The notes beneath the pieces are model-generated. The model was given only the letters and a program-made list of their open reading frames with translations. It was not told the origin of the DNA and did no database searches. From contig NZ_JUUZ01000004.1 in NCBI RefSeq assembly GCF_001074155.1, forward strand, positions 61,846 to 125,845: a stretch of 64,000 nt of DNA, written 5' to 3'. The translations under genes were made by a program, and so were the position numbers. Of this stretch, positions 58,161 through 64,000 are shown piece after piece. The stretch is from Streptococcus pseudopneumoniae (GTDB lineage Bacteria > Bacillota > Bacilli > Lactobacillales > Streptococcaceae). How positions within the stretch are numbered: position 1 is the first letter of the stretch; the number at the start of each line of letters is the position of its first letter.

Positions 58161-58843
58161 TCCGTATTTCCTTTTGAAAAATCACGTCGGGTCACTCCTG
58201 TTTGGACTGACCAAATCGCTAATTGCGTTCGATCTCTTAGGTTTAATTTCGACAAAATCGTTGATAAGTAATTACGAACAGTTCCTTCTGATAAGAAGAG
58301 TTTAGCCGCAATCTCTTTATTTGACTCACCATAGCCAATCTCTTGGATAATGCGCCATTCCGTCGTGCTCAAATCCTTAACGTTATCCTCATCCACAGCA
58401 ATAGAGAAATTTGATTTGGCCATTTGCGAGAAAATTTGAAAGACCTTGCTTGCGATATCAGGGTTGATCATTGCTCCTCCCTGATGCACCACCTTAATAG
58501 CTTCATAAAGCTCCTCTGTCGAGGCTCCTTTTAAGAGATACCCTGAAGCACCATACTTGAGCGCACTATAGATAAATTCATCATCGTCAAAGGTTGTTAA
58601 AATAATAATTTTGATATCCGGATAGTGCTCTTTTACTTCTTTTGTAGCCAAAACCCCATCCATGCCTGGCATCCGAATATCCATTAAGATTAAATCCGGA
58701 TGCGAGTGTGGAATGCTAGACAAGACATGATTCCCATCTTCCACTGTGGCTACCACTTCAATATCTGAGTAGGCCGACAAAATAATTTTCAGAGATTCTC
58801 GAATCAAGGACTGGTCATCCGCCACCATTACTTTTATCATCAT
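58157..58843 (-). CDS. Response regulator, NarL/LuxR family
   Basis: This 228-residue regulator has a receiver domain (phospho-acceptor D55 in LILMDIRMPGMDG, acidic pair DD 9-10, conserved Lys in YLLKGAS). A C-terminal LuxR-type HTH follows (LSTTEWRIIQEIGYGESNKEIAAKLFLSEGTVRNYL). GGGAG lies 7 bases before ATG 58843. It is 3 bases after the kinase gene. It probably activates the adjacent PTS operon through the inverted repeat at 56784-56810. Confidence 0.92.
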   Translation of the reverse strand: MMIKVMVADDQSLIRESLKIILSAYSDIEVVATVEDGNHVLSSIPHSHPDLILMDIRMPGMDGVLATKEVKEHYPDIKIIILTTFDDDEFIYSALKYGASGYLLKGASTEELYEAIKVVHQGGAMINPDIASKVFQIFSQMAKSNFSIAVDEDNVKDLSTTEWRIIQEIGYGESNKEIAAKLFLSEGTVRNYLSTILSKLNLRDRTQLAIWSVQTGVTRRDFSKGNTE

Positions 58844-58846
58844 CTA

Positions 58847-60163
58847 TTATCTCCCTTCTTTATATTTTGGTAAACTAACACGTGTGAAAAATCCATCGCG
58901 ACTTTCAAATTGAAGCTGGCCTCCTAGAATTGAAATACGCTCCATCATCTGTTTGAGTCCGTAGCCATAGGTCAAGGTTTCAAACCCAACTCCATTATCC
59001 TGCAACTCAATCATGTAATCTTCTTCGTCCTCAAAAAAATGGAGGTCCATGTGGCTGGCATGACCGTGGCGAACCGCATTAGTCATAGACTCTTGTATCA
59101 CACGAAAGATTGTATCTTCAATCATGACGTCCATATCGACATCGATCCATTCATAGTTGAGATCAACTTGCAAGTTTGAAAGAATTTGGTACTCGCGGAT
59201 TGTCTTTTCTAAAGCATCTTTGAGAGTTCGCTCCTCAAGGGCTCCTGGACGAAGGCGATTGAGAGAGCCTCTCACATCCTGGATTCCTTCACGGACGACT
59301 TCTGATACGTTTTTTACCTGCTCTTTGGCACGACTTGGATTGATATCAATCAAGACCCCGACAGCATCTAAACCTGCTGAAATCCCTGTTAACGCGTGTC
59401 CCAAGGTATCGTGAATCTCCCGAGCAATCCGCTTGCGCTCCCGATCCTCTGCAATCTTCTCAGATAAGGCCATATAGTTGTTCAACTCGGTATTAACCTT
59501 GGACACCATGGCCAGCTCTTGTTCAACTTCATGGTTTTCCGCAAGGACATTCATGATATAAAATAAAAGTGAAATAATGAAGAGTACCATATTCAAGGCG
59601 TAGAGGGAATTCTTTAAGAAAAAGGCCAAAATACGGATAGATTCAGGATAAAAATGAATATAGGTATCAAGAGAAGGAATTGGGAAGAAAAGCGAAAAGA
59701 CGTCTGAATTGGTTACAAGGAGCATCAAGAAGCTCACTAGGATAAAGGCAAACCAATACTTCCGATCTCTCTTGGTATTCAACTCTTTGGAGCCATAGAA
59801 GATATCTGCAAAAACCAAGAGAATGAGCCCGTTATAAGCTATGTTCTGAACCCACATCAACAGTAACATCAGGAGAATCTCTAGAAGATTCCTCTTATCA
59901 AAAATGGACCATCGACTTGTTTGAGGTCTATAACGACTCATTGAGATTAAGGCAATCCCAGCAAATAAGATTGCTGACAACCAAAAAGTCGTAGATGGAG
60001 CAAAAGGAATACGCTCTAGGCGCTCCAATAATAGAGAGGCTTGGCGTTGAGCAATGATATAGTTGGTTGCTTGAAGATAGATGATGCTGTTGAGCATAAC
60101 AGCAATAAAATTCACGACCATAAGAATGGCCAAACTGTATCGAACACCTCTAAACTTTCTCAT
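58847..60163 (-). CDS. Sensor histidine kinase, HisKA_3 family
   Basis: This 438-residue kinase has about five to six transmembrane helices in its first 215 residues and a short coiled coil. The HisKA_3 dimerisation box contains the phospho-histidine in RKRIAREIHDTLGHAL. The HATPase domain has the N box (VIQESMTNAVRHG) and G box (LQDNGVGF). Extracytoplasmic loops are short, so ligand sensing probably comes through the neighbouring binding proteins. ATG 60163 overlaps the stop of the upstream gene (TAATG). A GTG at 60172 is an alternative start. Confidence 0.9.
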   Translation of the reverse strand: MRKFRGVRYSLAILMVVNFIAVMLNSIIYLQATNYIIAQRQASLLLERLERIPFAPSTTFWLSAILFAGIALISMSRYRPQTSRWSIFDKRNLLEILLMLLLMWVQNIAYNGLILLVFADIFYGSKELNTKRDRKYWFAFILVSFLMLLVTNSDVFSLFFPIPSLDTYIHFYPESIRILAFFLKNSLYALNMVLFIISLLFYIMNVLAENHEVEQELAMVSKVNTELNNYMALSEKIAEDRERKRIAREIHDTLGHALTGISAGLDAVGVLIDINPSRAKEQVKNVSEVVREGIQDVRGSLNRLRPGALEERTLKDALEKTIREYQILSNLQVDLNYEWIDVDMDVMIEDTIFRVIQESMTNAVRHGHASHMDLHFFEDEEDYMIELQDNGVGFETLTYGYGLKQMMERISILGGQLQFESRDGFFTRVSLPKYKEGR

Positions 60164-61146
60164 TACTGCCACCCATTCACATCAAACTGATCAATGTTTT
60201 CCTTTGTCATCATTTCAACTGGAATGATCACCTCTTTGGTATAGCTCTTCCCTTCAGAAATATCTTGGATAACTTCCATAACACGGTCTCCCATCTTCAA
60301 GGGAGATTGAGCAACGGTTCCCACTACATCATCCGTCGAGTGCAACAAGGATTTCATATCTGGTGAGCCATCGATCCCATAAATTGCAATGGACTGGCTA
60401 TTTCCTTGCTCCTTAATTGCAGCTAAAGCTCCTATAGCCGAGCGGTCATTTAAGGAAACCAAGGTATCAATTTCAATCCCTGATTGTAAAAAATTCTGGA
60501 CAGCCGGCATGGCGATCTCCGTTTGCCCCTTGGTTTCTAGTTCCGATACAATCTGATAAGAACTGTGCCCCTCTATAGTGTCTTTAAACCCCTGAATCCG
60601 CGTATCTGCTGAGACAGTCCCTTTATGCTCCAAAAGGAGGACTCGAGCGCTAGAAGAACGTTTCATGAGCTCTTTAGCAATCATTACTCCCGCTTGGTAG
60701 TTATCAGATACAATACTTGCATCGGGCTTAAAATTTTTCAATTGGGTATCGACTGCAATGATTTTAATTCCTTGTTTTCTAGCTTTTTCAAGAGCAGTTA
60801 AAATGGACTGGCTATCCCCCTTGACCGGATTGATCACAATCACATCAACTTTTTGAGCACAAAAATCATCAATCTGCTGGCTCTGCCTTTCTTCATCCAA
60901 TTCTGGATCTCGGACGCAAACAAGAGCTCCTCTTTCATCGGAAATTCGACTAATTTCCGAATGAATACTTTTATAGAACTCATTGTTCATGGTCATATAG
61001 GTTACACCAATTTTAGTCTGATCCTTGATGCCACTTGTTTGACAACGGCCAAAAATCCAAAAGAGAATACAGACCACTGGAATCAGCAGTAATATACGCT
61101 TTATCAGCCATTTCAACAATTCTTTTTTCTCTTTATTTTCCTTCAA
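60163..61146 (-). CDS. RbsB-like sugar-binding protein of the sensing system (LevQ-like)
   Basis: This 327-residue protein has an N-terminal transmembrane anchor (KRILLLIPVVCILFWIFG). A periplasmic-binding-protein type I (ribose-like) domain follows (TYMTMNNEFYKSIHSEI, VDVIVINPVKGDSQSI, IYGIDGSPDMKSLL). It has no lipobox and no transporter genes beside it. It is the first gene of a four-gene sensing operon and probably presents a bound sugar to the kinase. ATG 61146 has AAGGA further upstream; the RBS is moderate. Confidence 0.87.
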   Translation of the reverse strand: MKENKEKKELLKWLIKRILLLIPVVCILFWIFGRCQTSGIKDQTKIGVTYMTMNNEFYKSIHSEISRISDERGALVCVRDPELDEERQSQQIDDFCAQKVDVIVINPVKGDSQSILTALEKARKQGIKIIAVDTQLKNFKPDASIVSDNYQAGVMIAKELMKRSSSARVLLLEHKGTVSADTRIQGFKDTIEGHSSYQIVSELETKGQTEIAMPAVQNFLQSGIEIDTLVSLNDRSAIGALAAIKEQGNSQSIAIYGIDGSPDMKSLLHSTDDVVGTVAQSPLKMGDRVMEVIQDISEGKSYTKEVIIPVEMMTKENIDQFDVNGWQ

Positions 61147-61177
61147 ATTTCATTCCTTTTCTGAAAACTCTGAATAT

Positions 61178-61205
61178 ATAATACTTTATTCTACTACTTT
61201 TTCAA
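61178..61205 (-). promoter_or_regulatory. Candidate promoter of the sensing operon
   Basis: The minus strand has TTGAAA (61200-61205), a 16-base spacer and TATTAT (61178-61183). A 12-bp palindrome TGTACAAGTACA-type (61225-61236, arms TGTAC/GTACA) lies 20 bases upstream of the -35 and may be an operator. Confidence 0.5.
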
Positions 61206-61291
61206 AAAAAATGCTTGATTTTATTGTACAAGTACATTTATTTGACCTATTTTAAGAAGTAATTTCCGAACAATAAAACTAGAAACAATAG

Positions 61292-61323
61292 AAAAAGCTG
61301 GTCTATAAACGAACCAGCTTTTT
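61292..61323 (-). terminator. ssbB terminator
   Basis: An 11-base stem (AAAAAGCTGGT / ACCAGCTTTTT) with a 10-base loop and T-run in the minus direction, 13 bases after the ssbB stop. Confidence 0.88.
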
Positions 61324-61335
61324 CTATAATCAATC

Positions 61336-61731
61336 CTAGAAGGGAAGTTCCTCCTCTTCCAAAACCAGATCTGCTAAGTCTTGACCAGCATTATTTTCAC
61401 GCATAGCACGTTGGGCGCGACTTTCCAAAAGTTGAAATCCTGTAGCAAGAACTTCGGTCACGTAGTTGGTCTGACCATTCTTCTCGAACTTACGGGTACG
61501 AAGTTCCCCATCGATAGAAATGAGACTGCCTTTAGTCGCGTAGCTAGCCAAGGTTTCAGCCAATTTCCCCCAGACAACAATATTGATGAAGTCCGCTTCA
61601 CGTTCCCCATTTTGGTCCTTAAAACGACGGTTAATAGCAATCGTCGCACGAGCTACAGACTTATCATTGTTGGTTTTGTGCAATTCGGGTGTAGACGTCA
61701 AGCGTCCAATCATAATCACTTTATTATACAT
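61336..61731 (-). CDS. ssbB: Competence-induced single-stranded DNA-binding protein SsbB
   Basis: This 131-residue OB-fold SSB is shorter than the essential SsbA (about 155) because the linker is short. It ends in the acidic tip EEEELPF that binds partner proteins. Length and the cin-box upstream identify it as the transformation-specific paralogue that protects incoming DNA. AGGAGG lies before ATG 61731. It forms a single-gene unit with its own terminator. Confidence 0.93.
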   Translation of the reverse strand: MYNKVIMIGRLTSTPELHKTNNDKSVARATIAINRRFKDQNGEREADFINIVVWGKLAETLASYATKGSLISIDGELRTRKFEKNGQTNYVTEVLATGFQLLESRAQRAMRENNAGQDLADLVLEEEELPF

Positions 61732-61751
61732 TTTTCATCCTCCTACTTATC

Positions 61752-61759
61752 TATTCGAA
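61752..61759 (-). promoter_or_regulatory. cin-box / com-box (ComX sigma factor site) of ssbB
   Basis: The minus strand reads TTCGAATA, 7 of 8 positions of the com-box TACGAATA. It is preceded by a T-rich tract and lies 20 bases before the ssbB start, the normal layout for late competence genes. Confidence 0.8.
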
Positions 61760-61767
61760 GGAAATCA

Positions 61768-61796
61768 AAAAAAGTTACAAGATTTGTAACTTTTTT
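61768..61796 (-). terminator. Terminator of the SDR/ytpR gene group
   Basis: The stem AAAAAGTTACAA / TTGTAACTTTTT with a 3-base loop. The T-run of the terminator doubles as the T-rich tract in front of the ssbB com-box. Confidence 0.85.
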
Positions 61797-61806
61797 AAAA
61801 ATAATA

Positions 61807-62568
61807 TTAATCTCGATGAATCATAAACCCAGTTGCTTGTTGATTAGCCATGATGGTCATATCTGTGATTTGCACACGACGAGGTTGACTGGTCACATAA
61901 ACCACTGCATCAGCGATATCTTGTGCCTGTAAGGCTTCAAGCCCCTGGTAAACAGTCGCAGCCCGTGCCTCATCTCCATGGAAACGGACTTTTGAAAAAT
62001 CAGTCTCTACAATTCCTGGCTGAATAGTGGTCACCTTGATATCTGTCGCAATGGTGTCAATCCGAAGCCCGTCTGAAAAAGTTTTAACTGCAGCCTTGGT
62101 TGCTGAATAGACTGCTGCACCAGCATAGGCGTAAATACCTGCAGTAGATCCCATATTGATAATATGCCCTTGATTAACTGCTACCATGGAAGGTAAGAGG
62201 CAACGCGTAACCGCCATTAAGCCCTTGACATTGGTATCCAGCATGGTCAACATATCCAACTCTTCATATTCCTGATAAGGTGCTAAGCCGAGAGCCAGTC
62301 CAGCATTATTGACTAAAATATCAATCTGACCTACAGTTTCTAAAATTTCTGAACAAACCGTTTTAACCATTGTCATGTCTGTTACATCTAGCGAAAAGGT
62401 CCAGATTTTTTGATTTGGAAAGGCTTCTGCGAACTCTGTTTTTAGAGCTTTGAGTCTTTCTGTTCGGCGACCTGTGAGAACGATATTCTCACCTTTTTCT
62501 AGATAAGCACGCGCAATAGCTTCACCGATACCTGATGTTGCACCTGTAATCACTACATTTTTTGCCAT
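61807..62568 (-). CDS. SDR family oxidoreductase (YdfG-like)
   Basis: This 253-residue classical short-chain dehydrogenase has the NAD(P)-binding motif GATSGIGEAIA (8-18), NNAGLALG and the catalytic YSATK with the upstream serine (NMGSTAGIYAYAG). A C-terminus like E. coli YdfG (3-hydroxy acid dehydrogenase) suggests an NADP-dependent 3-hydroxy acid substrate, but this is inferred from family only. GGAGGG lies before ATG 62568. Confidence 0.88.
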   Translation of the reverse strand: MAKNVVITGATSGIGEAIARAYLEKGENIVLTGRRTERLKALKTEFAEAFPNQKIWTFSLDVTDMTMVKTVCSEILETVGQIDILVNNAGLALGLAPYQEYEELDMLTMLDTNVKGLMAVTRCLLPSMVAVNQGHIINMGSTAGIYAYAGAAVYSATKAAVKTFSDGLRIDTIATDIKVTTIQPGIVETDFSKVRFHGDEARAATVYQGLEALQAQDIADAVVYVTSQPRRVQITDMTIMANQQATGFMIHRD

Positions 62569-62609
62569 CTTATTTCCCTCCAGCGAACAGCATAGATAAC
62601 TGTTACCAA

Positions 62610-63236
62610 TTAAGCTGTCCAGTGTTTAGCCGGATCGAATGGAGTTCCTACAACTTGGTCTTCTGATAATTCAATGACACCACGTTTTTGGGGAGCATTT
62701 GGCAAGGCAAGTTCACGAGGACTACACATCATCCCAAAACTCTTTTCCCCACGAAGTTCCCCTGGGAAAATGAGATTGCCTTTTGGCATCATGGCTCCAG
62801 GAAGAGCAACAATGGTTTTCAAACCGACACGTGCATTGGGAGCACCTGCCACGATTTGTACTGTTTTGTCATTCCCAACAGCAACTTGACAGATATTCAA
62901 GTGGTCACTATCTGGATGTGCAACCATTTCTACAATCTCACCAACCACAAATTTTGGTTCCTTGTCGTTAATGATTTCTTCAGTAAACCCTTGAGCCTGC
63001 AATTCTTGGTTCAAACGTACTACTTGCTCGTCAGTTAAAAAGACTTGCCCGCGCTCAGCGATTTCAAACATGCTAGAAACTTCAAAAATGTTCCATGCGA
63101 CAGTTTCACCAGTTTCTTTTAGGAAAACACGCGCTACATTACCTTTACGTTCAACATCTAGTTTGGCATCTCCACTGTTTTTCACGATGACCATAAGGAC
63201 ATCGCCGACATGTTCTTTATTATATGTAAAAATCAT
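62610..63236 (-). CDS. ytpR: tRNA-binding domain protein YtpR
   Basis: This 208-residue protein has an N-terminal YtpR-type domain (MIFTYNKEHVGDVLMVIV) and a C-terminal EMAP-like OB-fold tRNA-binding domain (FVVGEIVEMVAHPDSDHLNICQV, APNARVGLKTIVALPGAMMP), as found at the N-terminus of PheT. Its role is unclear. AGGAG lies before ATG 63236. It follows the thioredoxin-like gene by 9 bases in one operon. Confidence 0.92.
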   Translation of the reverse strand: MIFTYNKEHVGDVLMVIVKNSGDAKLDVERKGNVARVFLKETGETVAWNIFEVSSMFEIAERGQVFLTDEQVVRLNQELQAQGFTEEIINDKEPKFVVGEIVEMVAHPDSDHLNICQVAVGNDKTVQIVAGAPNARVGLKTIVALPGAMMPKGNLIFPGELRGEKSFGMMCSPRELALPNAPQKRGVIELSEDQVVGTPFDPAKHWTA

Positions 63237-63245
63237 TCTTTTCTC

Positions 63246-63563
63246 CTATTTCAAACTTGCTAAAAAGTCATTGATTTGCCCCTTGGTTTTACGGTCACGA
63301 TTGACAAAACGTCCAATCTCCTTATCCTTGTCTAAAACAACAAGACTTGGAATCCCGTATACATCCCAAAGTTTAGCAAGTTCCATATACTCATCTCGGT
63401 CTACCCGTATAAAAGTGAACTCTGGATTTACCTCTTCAATCTCTGGCAAGGAAGGATAGATATAACGGCAATCGCCACACCAATCCGCAACAAAAAGGAA
63501 GACCTTCTTGCCATCCTGCTCTACTAGATTTGCTAATTCTTCTAAACTATTAGGAGAAATCAT
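63246..63563 (-). CDS. Thioredoxin family protein (CGDC active site)
   Basis: This 105-residue thioredoxin-fold protein has the redox pair C29/C32 in ADWCGDCRYIYP and a conserved cis-proline (YGIPSLVV). It differs from thioredoxin proper (WCGPC). No signal peptide, so it is cytoplasmic. It overlaps the upstream DUF4651 gene by 4 bases (ATGA) and has GAGGAGG in front. Confidence 0.93.
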   Translation of the reverse strand: MISPNSLEELANLVEQDGKKVFLFVADWCGDCRYIYPSLPEIEEVNPEFTFIRVDRDEYMELAKLWDVYGIPSLVVLDKDKEIGRFVNRDRKTKGQINDFLASLK

Positions 63564-63850
63564 AAGACTTCCTCCTCGTAGATGAGATCTTCATCTTCAT
63601 AGACAAAGGTATAGTGACGACCATCTTCAAAAATGACACCACCAACAAGACGTTCTAGGCTACTTTCGTATACTTGGACATAGAGAGTCCCAATCTCACC
63701 CATTTCTGAGAAATAGTCACGCACAATATCCGTTAACTCTTCCTGTGTCTTCATGAGTTTATGATCATCAGCTACTTTCTTAGCACCAAAGGCAAGTGCT
63801 CCAAGCCCTGCCACGACTAAACCTGTTTTAATAATATTTTTCGTTTTCAT
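63560..63850 (-). CDS. DUF4651 family protein
   Basis: This 96-residue protein has an N-terminal hydrophobic helix (IIKTGLVVAGLGALAFGAKKVADD) and a DUF4651 domain (YVQVYESSLERLVGGVIFEDGRHYTFVYEDEDLIYEEE). Function unknown. ATG 63850 was chosen. The longer in-frame version overlaps the promoter. The predicted -10 ends only 6 bases before this ATG, so the mRNA is probably leaderless. It is the first gene of a unit with the thioredoxin-like gene and ytpR. Confidence 0.82.
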   Translation of the reverse strand: MKTKNIIKTGLVVAGLGALAFGAKKVADDHKLMKTQEELTDIVRDYFSEMGEIGTLYVQVYESSLERLVGGVIFEDGRHYTFVYEDEDLIYEEEVL

Positions 63851-63856
63851 GCTAAC

Positions 63857-63885
63857 ATTGTAACACAAAAAGGCTCAAGGAACAA
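63857..63885 (-). promoter_or_regulatory. Promoter of the DUF4651-trx-ytpR operon
   Basis: The minus strand has TTGTTC (63880-63885), a 17-base spacer and TGTTACAAT (hexamer 63857-63862), an extended -10. Initiation would fall at or within one or two bases of the ATG. Confidence 0.7.
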
Positions 63886-63896
63886 TGAAAAAGAGA

Positions 63897-64000
63897 GTGG
63901 GACAGAAATCGGTAATTCGATAGAATTCGATTTCGTTGTCCCACCTCCGCACAGTTGAGTAGGGCTGTAAAAGCTGATGAAATCAGCGTAGTAGAGCCCA
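63897..64000. repeat. Intergenic repeat with two compound hairpins (truncated by the window edge)
   Basis: The first hairpin pairs GTGGGACA (63897-63904) with TGTCCCAC (63937-63944) and contains inner AATCG/CGATT-type repeats. The second pairs GGGCT (63962-63966) with AGCCC (63995-63999) and has an inner GCTGAT/ATCAGC stem. I recall this sequence as a widespread intergenic repeat of mitis-group streptococci, but copy number cannot be checked here. Confidence 0.6.

Noticed and set aside
56862..61146. The two binding proteins as parts of ABC importers
   Set aside because: No permease or ATPase genes accompany them, and they overlap kinase and regulator genes, so a sensing role is more likely.

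Overview
The window is a low-GC Firmicute chromosome segment. The gene content, protein sequences and gene order point to a mitis-group Streptococcus (S. mitis / S. oralis / S. pneumoniae relatives). Supporting clues are the fabM-fabT-fabH-acpP-fabK-fabD-fabG-fabF-accBfabZ-accCDA cluster with FabK instead of FabI, a ComX-type cin-box in front of ssbB, CIRCE and CtsR heat-shock operators, a serine T-box, and clpL. No tRNA, rRNA, CRISPR array, prophage or complete insertion sequence was seen. Most genes are core housekeeping genes on the minus strand.

Layout. 1-5.7 kb: 5' part of clpL with a CtsR-controlled promoter, pflB (pyruvate formate-lyase), dinB, uppP. 5.8-11.4 kb: a DUF2207 membrane protein, a fused glutamine-type ABC substrate-binding/permease gene with its ATPase, a small HTH-like protein and an SPFH protein. 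11.5-17.5 kb: ilvBNCA branched-chain amino acid genes and the rplK-rplA ribosomal operon. 17.9-25.2 kb: a ParB-like protein, a PAP2 phosphatase, ribU with an FMN riboswitch, trmL behind a structured leader, a Trk potassium system and two membrane proteins. 25.3-28.7 kb: a cluster of tandem hairpins, prfC, and two YwaF-family paralogues. 28.9-36.5 kb: gatCAB, a Tim44-like/zinc-ribbon protein next to a YdjI-like SPFH protein, efp, an Asp23 protein and nusB. 37.5-48 kb: the complete type II fatty-acid synthesis and acetyl-CoA carboxylase cluster with the regulator FabT. 48.3-51.5 kb: aspartokinase, a DUF956 protein and T-box-controlled serS. 51.6-53.6 kb: groESL. 53.6-61.1 kb: a mannose/fructose-family PTS with a four-component sensing system. 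61.3-64 kb: ssbB, an SDR enzyme, ytpR, a thioredoxin-like protein, DUF4651, and the start of an intergenic repeat.

The most distinctive accessory block is 53.6-61.1 kb. Two extracytoplasmic sugar-binding proteins (one RbsB-like, one family-1), a multi-TM HisKA_3 sensor kinase and a LuxR-type response regulator precede a PTS EIIA-EIIB-EIIC-EIID operon. This matches the logic of the S. mutans LevQRST/LevDEFG system. The PTS promoter has a near-consensus cre site exactly in its -35/-10 spacer and a large inverted repeat (AAATGTCA-N11-TGACATTT) over its -35, which suggests sugar sensing plus catabolite control. The block lies between groES and ssbB, genes that I recall as adjacent in S. pneumoniae.

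Other notable signals are two copies of a 23S-rRNA-like L1-binding motif (before rplK and before rplA), an FMN riboswitch with a long structured insertion, a structured and probably attenuating leader before trmL, six consecutive hairpins at 25320-25573, two FabT boxes, dual HrcA/CtsR control of groES, and a probably leaderless transcript for the DUF4651 gene.
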